A model generated the notes under the pieces. The model was not told the origin of the DNA. It did no database searches and worked only from the letters and a program-made list of their open reading frames with translations. From the NCBI RefSeq assembly GCF_018332715.1, contig NZ_BOQP01000067.1, forward strand, positions 1-64,000: 64,000 nt of DNA, read 5' to 3'. The translations under genes and the position numbers were made by a program. This document shows positions 30,064-39,195 of this stretch, in pieces; position 1 is the stretch's first letter, and each line of letters begins with the position of its first letter. The stretch is from Winogradskya consettensis (lineage in GTDB: Bacteria; Actinomycetota; Actinomycetes; Mycobacteriales; Micromonosporaceae).

Positions 30064-32721
30064 TCAGTTCTCCCGGGTGAGATAGCGGACTGCGCGGATG
30101 GTCTCGGAAACGGCGATCGGGTTGCTCGGATCGGCGCGAACTGCGCGGAGGCGGCCCAGGTCATCGGGCTCGGAGGACAGCGGATCCCAGTCGTCGTACA
30201 GCTCGAGGTGGATCGTCTCGCCACCGAGAACCGCACGGCTGAGGCTCGTGTGGCCCTCACCGAAGCGCCAGCCCCGCGCGGCGAGCGCGTAGAGCCGCCG
30301 GCGGGGGAAATCCCGATCGAGGTACGGCTCGTACGGCTCGGCCTCGTAAACCTCCCGCTGCACCTGCTGGAACGGCTGCACGATCACATAATCGGCGAAG
30401 ATGTCCGACCAGGCGGCAACATCGAGTTCGAGCGGATGCGCCACCCGTATGACGGCGTCGCCGGGGAGCACTACCGCCTGATCGGAGACGTCGGCGAGGG
30501 AACCGTCCTCGGCCACCCGGAAGGCCACCCCGGCGGACGAGATCCAGACGAGGCGGCGGGTGAGCACCCCCATCAGCGGATGCCTCACGAGAAACGCGAG
30601 GAAGTCCGGCAGTGCCCAGCCCCGGCCGGCGACCATGGCGTCGTCCAGGGCCCGGATGCGGTCGGCACCGATCGTGGTGAGCTCCTTCTTGAGGCGCTCA
30701 AAGCCGGGATGGCGGCGGGGCAGCCGGTTGACGACGACGCCCGAGGCATTGCGGAGGACGGGGCTGAGCGACTCGTCGACGGTGACGGTGTAGAGCTCGT
30801 CGCCGGCCTCGAGGGTGGTGCTGCCCCTACGGTCGAGGCCCAGGTCGGGCACGATCCGGTCGTCGAGCTGCTCGCGGCTCAGGCCACGGACGGCGGCGAC
30901 CTTGTCCAGGCGTTTCCCGGCGTGGTTGCGCAGGCCCTTGGTGCGGGCCTTGGTAGCCGTGCGGTGCAGGTGGGTGATGGCTGTGTCCGTGCCGATCGAA
31001 GCGAGCGCGTCGAGGACGGCGGGCACCCTGGCAGAGGCCTCGACGGACCAGACCGGCAACTGCACGGCGAGGTCGTCCGCGGTGGTGTCGGTGCCGAGGT
31101 GGCCGAGCGCGGTCATCGGGAAGCGGCTGCCGTCCGCGTACTGGAATTCCCTCCACCGTTCGAAGATCGCCCACGCGAACCGGGCCGCGGACACCGGATC
31201 GAGCGCGGATCGGGCGGTGAGGAGCGCCGGGTGCGCCTTGTCCGGGGTCGAGCGGGCGATGAGTGCACAGAGCCGGTGCGCGGCGATCGGGGGCAGCGCT
31301 CCGGTGGCCGTCTCCAGCACCGGGAGACGTTGCACGACCAACCAGGTGGGGAGCCGGGGTGTGCGGCCCGGCACCTCGGCGAAGCCCTCGGGAAGCTCGC
31401 CGCCGGGTTCGGGGATGGTGTCGACAGGAAGCAGGGGGTCACCGGCGGGAAGCACTCGGGCGGCCCGCTCGGGGTCACGCCGGATGGCGGTGAGCAGGGC
31501 GGGTAGGACGTAATCCCGTTCCCGTTGCTCGGCGAGCACCGCGAACGCGTGGTCACCAGGCAGCGCGGCGAGGAACTTCACGATGGCCCGGCTCTCGACG
31601 GCGGAGCGGACGGCGGGCCATTCGCCCTTGGTCTGCGCGGCTATCAGCCCGGACAGGCCCGCGCCGACCGTGGTCACCCGGCCGGCCCGCAACTCCTCGA
31701 CCTTGTCGCGGGCGGCCGGGGGCAGCGGTGACCAGTCGGTCCTGCCGTTCCTGGTCACGACGGCGGCGAGGAGGTCGGTGGCCAGGCCGGGGATGCTGAG
31801 CCGCAGATCGGCCAGGACGCGGGCGCAGAGCAGCGGATGCCGGATCAGCACGGTCGACGAGGAGACCAGCAGATCGAAGCGGGTGACCGCATGCCCCTCC
31901 CCCACGGCGGCTTCGAGCAGCAGCCGTACGGTCTCCTCGTCGGGGCAGAGCTCCAGCAGGCGCACAGTCTCGTCGTCGTAGCCCCGCCAGCCGCTGCGCA
32001 GCTCGGAACAGAGGTGCCGGCAGTCCTCGCTCATCAGCGCGGCGGCGGCGGCGGGGCCGACGTTGCGCAGCACCGTGCCGAACAACTCTCTGCTGTACAG
32101 ATAGGTGTCACCGGCCAGGGTGTGCCGGCCGACGTGGCGCAATTGCCCGACACTGCGTACCGAGAACAGCAGCAGCCTGGACAGCTCCGTCCGTTCCCAG
32201 TGGGGCAGGTCGCGGCAGTCCTCGTCGATCCAGTCCGTGCGCTCGGGCACGAGATAGGAAGCGACGAGCCGGGCGGCGGGGTTGTCGCGACGCGGGGCCA
32301 GCTCCGCCATCACCTGGCCGATCAGCGCGGGTCCGGCGTGGACAAGTCTCGGGCGCAGGTGCTCCGCGAGGTAGATCGCCTCGGACGTGAAGGGCCCCAG
32401 GCCGGCCAGTTCGGCCACGGCCGCCGCCGCGAACGGCAGGCCGCCGAGGTCGAGCCAGGCGTCGACCAGGATGTCGAGGCTCAGGCTGATCGTGCCGTTC
32501 GGACCGCCGGTGGCGATCGCGACCTCGGCAACGCCCCGCGGTGTCGCCGAACCACCCGACCCGGTCAGGAAGTCCAGAGCCCGGGCACCCTCCGGGTCAA
32601 GACCGAGGCGGGGGGTACGGGAGAGCCAGTCGGTGTAACGGCTCAGCACATTGGGGCGAGGGTTGATCGGACGCAGGTCGGCGACGCAGCGCAACCAGTC
32701 CTCGGGGATCTCGAAAGGCAC
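30064..32721 (-). CDS. DUF4132 (MolR-like) protein
   Basis: An 885-residue cytoplasmic protein. The first 580 residues are largely helical and Leu/Ala-rich, as in HEAT-like arrays. The C-terminal 270 residues carry the DUF4132 features: a LKKELTTIGADRIRALDDAMVAGRGW segment, FLVRHPLMGVLTRRLVW, RVAHPLELD, VQPFQQVQREVY and RGWRFGEGHTSLSR. The family includes E. coli MolR and other large proteins of unsettled role, often beside WGR-domain or MoxR-type genes, neither of which is present here. The start at 32721 lies about 50 bases past a large hairpin. It appears to be expressed alone. Confidence 0.8.
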   Translation of the reverse strand: MPFEIPEDWLRCVADLRPINPRPNVLSRYTDWLSRTPRLGLDPEGARALDFLTGSGGSATPRGVAEVAIATGGPNGTISLSLDILVDAWLDLGGLPFAAAAVAELAGLGPFTSEAIYLAEHLRPRLVHAGPALIGQVMAELAPRRDNPAARLVASYLVPERTDWIDEDCRDLPHWERTELSRLLLFSVRSVGQLRHVGRHTLAGDTYLYSRELFGTVLRNVGPAAAAALMSEDCRHLCSELRSGWRGYDDETVRLLELCPDEETVRLLLEAAVGEGHAVTRFDLLVSSSTVLIRHPLLCARVLADLRLSIPGLATDLLAAVVTRNGRTDWSPLPPAARDKVEELRAGRVTTVGAGLSGLIAAQTKGEWPAVRSAVESRAIVKFLAALPGDHAFAVLAEQRERDYVLPALLTAIRRDPERAARVLPAGDPLLPVDTIPEPGGELPEGFAEVPGRTPRLPTWLVVQRLPVLETATGALPPIAAHRLCALIARSTPDKAHPALLTARSALDPVSAARFAWAIFERWREFQYADGSRFPMTALGHLGTDTTADDLAVQLPVWSVEASARVPAVLDALASIGTDTAITHLHRTATKARTKGLRNHAGKRLDKVAAVRGLSREQLDDRIVPDLGLDRRGSTTLEAGDELYTVTVDESLSPVLRNASGVVVNRLPRRHPGFERLKKELTTIGADRIRALDDAMVAGRGWALPDFLAFLVRHPLMGVLTRRLVWISSAGVAFRVAEDGSLADVSDQAVVLPGDAVIRVAHPLELDVAAWSDIFADYVIVQPFQQVQREVYEAEPYEPYLDRDFPRRRLYALAARGWRFGEGHTSLSRAVLGGETIHLELYDDWDPLSSEPDDLGRLRAVRADPSNPIAVSETIRAVRYLTREN

Positions 32722-32778
32722 GCAGTGAAGCTAGCCCACCCCTACGACAAAAATTCCGCCCGATGGCGTCACGAGTCG

Positions 32779-32823
32779 CCGATGGCGCCGACGAGGTTTG
32801 GTAGACCTCGATGGCGCCATCGG
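32779..32823 (-). terminator. Two-tier hairpin after the DUF1996 gene
   Basis: An 11-pair stem (32779-32789 with 32813-32823, CCGATGGCGCC) and, after a two-base mismatch, a six-pair stem (32792-32797 with 32805-32810) close a seven-base loop. It begins 26 bases after the stop of the minus-strand DUF1996 gene and ends before the DUF4132 start, fitting a U-less terminator. Confidence 0.75.
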
Positions 32824-32848
32824 AGTGTTGCTGGGAAGGAATCCGCGG

Positions 32849-34624
32849 TCAGCGGCAGGTCTTGCCCTTGTTGATACAGGTGGCGATTCTCTGCATGGTC
32901 TGCGCGGAGTTGACGTTGATGAAGTCGTTGTGGTCGGAGAAGGGGTTGTGGTCTTCCTCAGGGAAGGAGTCCAGCGCGTACTGGCCCTTGGTCTGCACAT
33001 CGCGGGGGATGTCGTAGGAGAGGGTGATGCGTAGCTGCGGGATCGCGGCGAAGCCCTGCTTGCACGCGCCGGTTTTGGTATCGGCGAAGGCGACGTGGTC
33101 GCGGTGGTTGGTGCTGTCGATGTTCTTGCCGTCCCAGCAGCCGGGGAAGTCCTGAACGCGTTGGACCTGCTGACCCGGCGGGCAGATGGGGTACTTGTCG
33201 GAGAGGCGGTCGGTGAAGCCGGAGCAGGCCCAGGTGGCGCGGGCGTTGGCCGGACCGCGGCTGATCGGCTTGGCGTCACCGGTGAGCGCCCGCAGGAACT
33301 TCGGCATCGGGACGACCTTGCTGGTGGCGTTGCCGCGGTACTCGATGCGTACGGATGCGGGCCGGACGATGCCGCCGGTGTTGTTCGGCAGTTCGAGGTT
33401 CGGGCCCTGCGGGTCGGGCAGGGCGGCAGGAGCGCTGGGCGCCGCCGCTCCACCGTTCTGGTTGCCCGGGCCGTTCTGGCTGGGGGCTTGATCGGTGACG
33501 GTGCAGCCGGCCAGCTTCTCCAGGCCTTGCGGGCGTGCGGCACGGCGGGAGATGGCGATGCTGATGCGATCCAGGACGGCGGTGCGCTTGGCCTTCAGCG
33601 GCCCGAGGATGGCGTTGTCGACGAAGTTCTTCCCGCCCTGTCCGCGGGTGGTGACGAGACGTTCATTGGCCTCGGAGATCTGCCGGTCGAGTTCGGTGAG
33701 ATTGCGGTTGACCTCGTCGAGCGCAGCGGTGGGTATGCCGGGGAGTTTGTCGCGTACGGTCGGGCACTGGACTTGCTGGTTGGCAGCCAGACCGGCTTTC
33801 ACGCTGGCGGCGGTGTGGCGCATGGCGGCATGCATGCCGTCGTAGTTGGTGTCGCATTCCACGAGCGAGATCATGCCGGAGGTCCGGCCGCCACCGGCCG
33901 CGGCGATACTGTCGCTGATGCCCCTGATCAATGTGGTGCGCTGATCCCGCAGGTCGGCCAGAACGGAGGAGTTCAGGCGGGCATCGATGCGGCCCTTACC
34001 GGTCGCCATCCGCTCGTTGGCCGCGGCGTATCCGCGGTCGAGTTCGGCCAGCCTGTTGTCGACGGCGCGTTTGGCCTGTGCGGGCACGGCGGGCAGCCGG
34101 TTGCGCACGCTGGGGCATGTCACCATCGGGGTTGTCGCCGCGAGGGCACGCTGGGTGTCGGCTCCGGACCGGACGGTTTTGTCGATGCGTACGACGGGCC
34201 AGAAGTAGGAAGACTTGTCGCCGTTCTTGCAGGTGGTGCCGGAGGCGTCGAGGTCGGCGTTGGACGAGTTCGCGGTGATGGCGAGGTTTCCGACGAAGTC
34301 GTGGACGTGTTCGGCACCGTTCTTGATGCCGGGTTGCGCGACGGGGTTGTCCGGGCTGAACTTGCCGTTGCCGTTGGTGCCGCAGTCCACAGTGAAGGAA
34401 CCTTTGGACGCTCCCGGACCGGATGCGGGATTCTGCACGTTGGGCCGGACGTTCTGGATGGCGACGAACTGGTTGATCTCGGTGGACGCGTCCGCAGTGC
34501 CTTTGCCGCCGCTGGAGACGAAGGTGGCGGTGAGGATCCCGGACGCGGCGACGACTGCCACGGCCACAGCGATCCTCGGGGTGGTGATGTGCTTTCGCCC
34601 TACTCGGCGTGGTGTAGTTCGCAC
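32849..34624 (-). CDS. Secreted DUF1996 protein with inserted helical repeats
   Basis: A 591-residue exported protein with a signal/anchor (about 18-40). DUF1996 features are split in two. The first part (about 48-150) has FVAIQ, FTVDCGTNGNGKFSPDNP and AEHVHDFVGN. The second (about 405-570) has ASVRIEYRGN, PMPKFLRALTGDA, FPGCWDGKNIDSTNHRDHVAF and IPQLRITLSYDIP. Between them sits an insert with two similar helical units, TCPSVRNRLPAVPAQAKRAV and QCPTVRDKLPGIPTAALDEV. Each is followed by LAELDR or LTELDRQISEANERL and by a Cys that may pair, and a Gln/Asn/Pro-rich linker ends the insert. DUF1996 is common in fungi and actinomycetes and its function is unknown. The propeller-protein gene lies upstream on the same strand. 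Confidence 0.85.
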   Translation of the reverse strand: MRTTPRRVGRKHITTPRIAVAVAVVAASGILTATFVSSGGKGTADASTEINQFVAIQNVRPNVQNPASGPGASKGSFTVDCGTNGNGKFSPDNPVAQPGIKNGAEHVHDFVGNLAITANSSNADLDASGTTCKNGDKSSYFWPVVRIDKTVRSGADTQRALAATTPMVTCPSVRNRLPAVPAQAKRAVDNRLAELDRGYAAANERMATGKGRIDARLNSSVLADLRDQRTTLIRGISDSIAAAGGGRTSGMISLVECDTNYDGMHAAMRHTAASVKAGLAANQQVQCPTVRDKLPGIPTAALDEVNRNLTELDRQISEANERLVTTRGQGGKNFVDNAILGPLKAKRTAVLDRISIAISRRAARPQGLEKLAGCTVTDQAPSQNGPGNQNGGAAAPSAPAALPDPQGPNLELPNNTGGIVRPASVRIEYRGNATSKVVPMPKFLRALTGDAKPISRGPANARATWACSGFTDRLSDKYPICPPGQQVQRVQDFPGCWDGKNIDSTNHRDHVAFADTKTGACKQGFAAIPQLRITLSYDIPRDVQTKGQYALDSFPEEDHNPFSDHNDFINVNSAQTMQRIATCINKGKTCR

Positions 34625-34789
34625 GCTTTACTCCTCATGGTCTCTTGGGGATTCCGTGGCCGGCCCTGGTGTGAAGTCGCCACTCGCAAGTACGGGGAGA
34701 ACGAGGCAGCAGACGGGTCTGCGGTGACCGCGTAAGCAGTCGGTAAGAAATCGGGCCGCTGATGATCGCGGCAGGCGCCTTCGCGCTGG

Positions 34790-36070
34790 TTACCAGACGA
34801 CGAGGCCTTCCATGCCGGATCCGTCGGTGAACGCGGGCAGGCCCTCGTTCTCGGTTTCCACGAGGGTGAGTTCACCGTTCGGGCCGACTCGGAATCCTTC
34901 GACGGTGCCTGCGAGCGTGTTCTGGACGTACAGCAGCGTGCCGTCAGCGGTGGCGGCCAGGTCGATCGGGCCGGCGCCTGGGGCCTTGGCCGGTGCGGCG
35001 TCCGGGTCCTTCGCCGCGGCCGAGGCTGCGGCGGCGACCTCCGCAACCGCTTCCGGACCACCGGCGGCGGCGATCACGCCGTCCTTACCACCGATGCTGA
35101 CTTTTCCTCGGCCGTCGACGGTGTAAAGGCTGATGGTGGAGCTGCCCGGGTTGGTGCCGTAGAAGAACTTTCCGGCCCGGGCGATCCAGCACAGCACCTG
35201 CTGGCCCGACTCCACCGACGGTGTGATGACGTCGAGGGTGCCGTTCCTGCGTAGCGCGTACGAGGTGACCCCGGACTTGGCGGCCTCGGTGACGAGTAGA
35301 TGTCCGGACGGGTCGAAGACGAACGAGAACGGTACGTCTCCGGCCGATGTGGTGGTCACCGGTTTGGCGGAGAGCATGCCGTCGTGGGCGGCCGCGAAGA
35401 CCTCGATCGTGTTCTTGCTTTTCGTGGTGACCAGTAGGTGCCGGCCATCGGGGCTGAAGCCGACTTGTGGCGGAGAGTCGGTGAACAGCGGCACGGCGGC
35501 GTTGGTGACACCCAGCTTCCGGATCGAGCCGGGAAGCGGACGCAGTCCGTCGTGAGTCAGCCGAAAGCCGGTCACGTTCGTGGTGCCCCCGGCGTTGAGG
35601 ACGTAGACGGTCTTGCCGGAGACGGCGATGCTCGTCGGGAAGTCACCGCCGGATTTCACTGTGCGAGGGTTGGTGAGCTTGCCGTCCTGCTCTCGGAAGG
35701 TGGTGACCGAGTTGCTACCGGCGTTCACCGCGATCATCAGGTGTTGCCGGCGGTCGAAGACGAGGGATTCCTGCGATGCAAGGGGATCGAACGGGTTGTC
35801 CTTCTGAGCACCGCCGCGGCCCCCGGTCGGGTACTCGCCGGCTGCTGTCAGTTTGCCGTCCGCCGCCCGCCGGAAGGCCAGGATCGAGTTTCGTTCCGGG
35901 TCGTTCGACTGGACGAACACCATCCCGCCGCGTCCCGCCGGAGCGCGGTTGTCGGCGACCTTGGATCGCTTGCCGGACGGGTTCTCATGCGCCGATGCGA
36001 CTCCCGTGGACACCCCACCAGCCGTTACCAACAGGCCAACGGCCGCGGCGATACCAGTTCTCCTACGCAT
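34790..36070 (-). CDS. Secreted beta-propeller protein (lactonase/YncE-like)
   Basis: A 426-residue exported protein with a signal peptide (1-27, ending ASAHE). Seven or so blades of the type LVFDRRQHLMIAVNAGSNSVTTFREQDGKL are visible, as in 6-phosphogluconolactonase-like and YncE-like propellers. An Ala-rich stretch (EAVAEVAAAASAAAKDPDAAPAKAPGAGP, cut here into shorter pieces by Glu and Asp) is inserted late in the propeller. It is 165 bases upstream of the DUF1996 gene on the same strand and may be expressed with it. There is no evidence for true lactonase activity. Confidence 0.85.
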   Translation of the reverse strand: MRRRTGIAAAVGLLVTAGGVSTGVASAHENPSGKRSKVADNRAPAGRGGMVFVQSNDPERNSILAFRRAADGKLTAAGEYPTGGRGGAQKDNPFDPLASQESLVFDRRQHLMIAVNAGSNSVTTFREQDGKLTNPRTVKSGGDFPTSIAVSGKTVYVLNAGGTTNVTGFRLTHDGLRPLPGSIRKLGVTNAAVPLFTDSPPQVGFSPDGRHLLVTTKSKNTIEVFAAAHDGMLSAKPVTTTSAGDVPFSFVFDPSGHLLVTEAAKSGVTSYALRRNGTLDVITPSVESGQQVLCWIARAGKFFYGTNPGSSTISLYTVDGRGKVSIGGKDGVIAAAGGPEAVAEVAAAASAAAKDPDAAPAKAPGAGPIDLAATADGTLLYVQNTLAGTVEGFRVGPNGELTLVETENEGLPAFTDGSGMEGLVVW

Positions 36071-36184
36071 GTCTGCCCTACCTCCGTCGACGAACGCTGC
36101 ATTCCGTCATCAGGTACGGCACTACCGCAGCGCCAGTTGAACGTCGGAGCCGGTCGTAAGGAGTGCGTAATACCTCCCGCCGGA

Positions 36185-36231
36185 TGGGTGACCCGGTCGG
36201 ACGCCGCGAACCCCGTCCGGCGTGTCACCCA
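36185..36231. other. Imperfect inverted repeat
   Basis: TGGGTGAC (36185-36192) pairs with 36224-36231, and CGGACG (36198-36203) with 36214-36219, giving an interrupted hairpin. It lies about 115 bases upstream of the propeller-protein start, in a gap that should hold its promoter. It may be an operator or an old terminator. Confidence 0.4.
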
Positions 36232-36446
36232 ACCCGGCCGACGTTTCCCTTCAGGGGCACTCGCTGACGTTTCCGAGCAAGGTGGACGGCTCGGTGTGGC
36301 CCGACGTCCAGACGATCGGCGTCTGTTCCGGCATCTGGCGGATGCACTGACAGATCACCTCGTCCTCGTCGGCGCAGGCGGCGTACCAGCGGATAGTGAA
36401 CGACCCGTTCATGAACCCGTGACATGTCCCGATCGTCTTGCCTGTC

Positions 36447-36695
36447 ATGGAGAAGAAAGTGGACGCCACCATCGCGTGGATCGATGCCCGGATCGAGAAC
36501 CCGCCCGACGGCGTGCTGGTCCTGGGCGCGGTCACCGGCCGTTACCCGGCCGACGAGGGCGAGGTCTCGTCGGCCGGGCAGGATTCCTGGCTGGTGATAG
36601 CCATGCACCTCCGCTCGGTTCATCCGGTCGAGGGCAGCGACCAGGTCATCCGCGGCCGTTACTGGGACTGCGACCAGGTGGTCCGCAAACCGTAA
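36447..36695 (+). CDS. Small hypothetical protein
   Basis: An 82-residue frame beginning MEKKVDATIAWIDARIENPPDG and ending RGRYWDCDQVVRKP. Composition and the regular SWLVIAMHLRSVHPVEG pattern look protein-like, but the ribosome site is weak and I know no family. An overlapping minus-strand frame (36251-36448) of 65 residues is an alternative, and at most one is likely real. Confidence 0.35.
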   Translation: MEKKVDATIAWIDARIENPPDGVLVLGAVTGRYPADEGEVSSAGQDSWLVIAMHLRSVHPVEGSDQVIRGRYWDCDQVVRKP

Positions 36696-36774
36696 GATGC
36701 CGTGTCGAAGGAGGGTGTGACCCACTGGGCAGCCCTGCCACCGCTGCCGGGGGCACCCACGTCCCTGCTCACAG

Positions 36775-37143
36775 GTGTGCCGGTCGCATCGGACCCTGAC
36801 CTCAGCGGTGCTGTGGGCGGCCGGGAACTGGATCTTCGACGCTGCCTCGCTGTGGCTGTTCCTGGCCGCCTACGGCCACCGCATCAACCCCGTCACGCTG
36901 TTCGTCGCCTACGGCATAGCCAACCTGCTGGGCACCCTGCCGGTCAGCCCCGGCGGCCTGGGTATCATCGAAGGTGTCCTCGTCCCGTCCCTGGTCGGCT
37001 TCGGCGCCCCGTCCGCCGTCGCAGTGCTGGCGGTGGTCTCCTGGCGGCTGTTCGAGTTCTGGGCACCGATCCCGATCGGCAGCCTCAGCTACCTCTCCCT
37101 GCGCCTGCAACGCTGGTGGAGCACCCGCGGCCCGACCCAGTGA
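36775..37143 (+). pseudogene. YbhN-type membrane protein, C-terminal fragment
   Basis: About 115 residues match the last third of lysylphosphatidylglycerol synthase transmembrane/YbhN-type proteins: NWIFDAASLWLFLAAYGHR, LPVSPGGLGIIEGVLVPSL and FEFWAPIPIGSLSYLSLRL. About five helices of the N-terminal part are missing, and the frame upstream of 36790 is not protein-like. It is a 5'-truncated gene. Whether the fragment is expressed is doubtful. Confidence 0.75.
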
Positions 37144-37186
37144 ACGCCGAAGCAAATCATGATGTCTTCATCCGGTCATGATGCGC

Positions 37187-38152
37187 TCAGACGACGCGGC
37201 CTGAGAACGCGACGAGGCGGTCCAGCGCAGGTGCGGTGTCGTTGATCGGGGTCGATGGGTTGAAGCCCGCGCTCTTGCGCAGTTCGGGCGTGACGATCTT
37301 TTCCGCGAGCCCAAGTACGTAGGTGGCGACCTCATCAGACACGGCCACCTTCTGCTCCGTGGCTGACGCGAAGTCCCACGCGTGCACGAGGAACTCCACG
37401 GACAGGATGCTCGCTGCGATGGTTGCCGGCAGGTCCTGCGGCCCGGCTTTCACCGTGCCCTCAAGACCTCGCTCCATCCAGGTCTCGACCGCCTGCTGCG
37501 CCGCGTCGGCGATCCGCGACTCCAGATCACCGGCTGACGCGGGAATGAGCGTGCTGCCGGCCAGGCTGGTCAGCGATGTCAACGAACCCAGCAGGTGCGC
37601 CTCGAGCTGACCCACGGTGAACTCCGGGCACGGCGTCGAATTGCTGAGGTCGTGTTCGCCGATGCCGCGCAGCACGTGCTGCAGGACGGCGAGCGTGGCG
37701 TTGGCAGACGTGAGTGGGTCGAGGCGCGCCGGGGCGGCGGCCCACTCGTCGGGACCTGCGTCACCGGCGGCGGCGGCGCGTTCCAGCCGTTCGAAGAAGT
37801 GGGTCCAGCCTTCGAGGAAGTCCTTGCCTTGGTCTTCGGGAAGACCCTCGTGGACCAGGCGCACGAGGGTGCCGCCATCGGTGGGCTCGATCGTGATGGT
37901 CACCGTGTCCGTGCGAGGCTCGGCCGGCAGGTCCGCACCGAAGCTGAAAACGATCCGGCGGCCGGGGTCGACTTCGGTGACCGTGCCGACCATGACGGCC
38001 ATGGGGGTGAGGATCCAGCGAAACTCCCCGCCCGCTCGCAGGTCGACCCGGGCGGAGACGGTGAGCCAGCGGCGCAGACGGTCGGGCTGGGTGATGAGAG
38101 CGAAGGCCTCGTCGGCAGAGACGGGCAGCAGTGCGGTCTTCTCGATGGTCAT
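37187..38152 (-). CDS. SRPBCC (AHSA1) - MDMPI-like fusion protein
   Basis: A 321-residue two-domain protein. Residues 1-140 form an AHSA1-type SRPBCC ligand-binding fold (IEKTALLPVSADEAFALITQPDRLRRW ... GTVTEVDPGRRIVFSF, shown here as two landmarks, and a final WTHFFERLERAA). Residues 150-321 resemble mycothiol-dependent maleylpyruvate isomerase-like/TIGR03086 proteins: LSNSTPCPEFTVGQLEAHL, and FLVHAWDFA near the metal-ligand His. Such proteins may use mycothiol or bind a metal in detoxification. Its start overlaps the stop of the ArsR gene by four bases, so the repressor and this protein form an operon. Substrate unknown. Confidence 0.85.
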   Translation of the reverse strand: MTIEKTALLPVSADEAFALITQPDRLRRWLTVSARVDLRAGGEFRWILTPMAVMVGTVTEVDPGRRIVFSFGADLPAEPRTDTVTITIEPTDGGTLVRLVHEGLPEDQGKDFLEGWTHFFERLERAAAAGDAGPDEWAAAPARLDPLTSANATLAVLQHVLRGIGEHDLSNSTPCPEFTVGQLEAHLLGSLTSLTSLAGSTLIPASAGDLESRIADAAQQAVETWMERGLEGTVKAGPQDLPATIAASILSVEFLVHAWDFASATEQKVAVSDEVATYVLGLAEKIVTPELRKSAGFNPSTPINDTAPALDRLVAFSGRVV

Positions 38153-38472
38153 GGGCGGTGCTCCTCGGGTTGCGTGGTGGCTCTCTTGGTGGCGTCGTCG
38201 ACCAAGAGGTCGAGCTCGGTGCTCCAGAAGCGGTCGATCTCGGCGCGCAACTGGACGATGCCGGCGGGTACGACGCTGTAGAGGCGCTGCCGACCGTCCT
38301 TGCGGGCGGTCACGAGCCCGGCGTCGGCCAGCACCGCAAGGTGCTGGGAGATCGCCGGCCGGGTCACCGTGAACTGCTCGGCCAACTCGCTGACCGTCCG
38401 TGGACCTGCCGCCAGCAGCTGCAGCAGGCGTCGCCGGGTCGGCTCAGCTGCTGCTGAGAGGGCGTCGGCCAC
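38149..38472 (-). CDS. ArsR/SmtB-type HTH repressor
   Basis: A 107-residue winged-helix protein: LSAAAEPTRRRLLQLLAAGPRTVSELAEQF, the recognition helix VTRPAISQHLAVLADAGLV and the wing RKDGRQRLYSV. No Cys or His cluster for metal sensing is visible, so it probably responds to an organic ligand or to its partner, as in many ArsR-AHSA1 pairs. It is the first gene of the operon with the SRPBCC fusion. Confidence 0.9.
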   Translation of the reverse strand: MADALSAAAEPTRRRLLQLLAAGPRTVSELAEQFTVTRPAISQHLAVLADAGLVTARKDGRQRLYSVVPAGIVQLRAEIDRFWSTELDLLVDDATKRATTQPEEHRP

Positions 38473-39195
38473 TCGAATACGTTAGCCCGGACTTACGCAT
38501 TTGCAAAGGAGGCCGGCGCCCCGTGCCGCGAGTACTCGAACCACTCGACGGCGCTCGGGTTCCTCGACACCCGCCGCATCCAGGTGGAGGCGGTGCACCT
38601 CAAGTGGTGCGGCCACCCGCCTCGCTGACCAGCACGTGACGATCACGGCGACGCTGACCGCGCATGCGCTCAACGTCGGCATCGTGCCGGCAATCTCCGA
38701 CCGGGCGCTGGCCCCGGGCCGGATCAGCCATGTCGACGCCACGGCAAGTAGAACGCGAACCGGGCTATTCGCCCGGGCGCGGGCGGCAAGGCAGATCTGG
38801 CGGCCGGGGGCAGCGGCGGCGCCCACCCGCCGAGTAGAACGGGGCGATCGGTTTTGCCTCACCGAGCCGGCGGTGGCGCTGCCCATGGTGTAGGCGAGCC
38901 TTTCGTCACGAGGGGCCCCGACGCTAACGGCGCCGGGGCCCTCCCGTTCCACTGCTACCACCGTTGCCCGCTGTCAGCAGCTACCGAGGCACGTCGGGAA
39001 GGATCACGAACCGACAAGAACCGACATGATGCCGCTGCAAGGTGCAGGTGTCTCCAGTGGGCAGATGCACCCGGCCGCATTCGCCCCGCCGGGCTGAGTC
39101 CTCTTCGAGCGACGGGATGTGCAGTTCCGGCCGGTCGTCGTCATCACGGTGGTCGCTCACAAGATTCTCCCGATCGACCGGTGGTGGGTCGCTTT
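38473..39195. other. Gap with a possible transposase scrap
   Basis: No intact gene in these 720 bases. On the plus strand about 38620-38750 reads HVTITATLTAHALNVGIVPA then ALAPGRISHVDATAS, and about 38525-38625 in another frame reads EYSNHSTALGFLDTRRIQVE. The first resembles the C-terminal domain of Tn3-family transposases, but this is a weak match by eye. The region after 38890 shows nothing. Confidence 0.35.

Noticed and set aside
29962-31506. Plus-strand open frame of 514 codons
   Set aside because: It is antisense to the DUF4132 gene and has no recognisable domain.
36251-36448. Minus-strand 65-codon frame with several Cys
   Set aside because: It looks partly protein-like but has no ribosome site and overlaps the plus-strand small gene, so neither can be chosen firmly.
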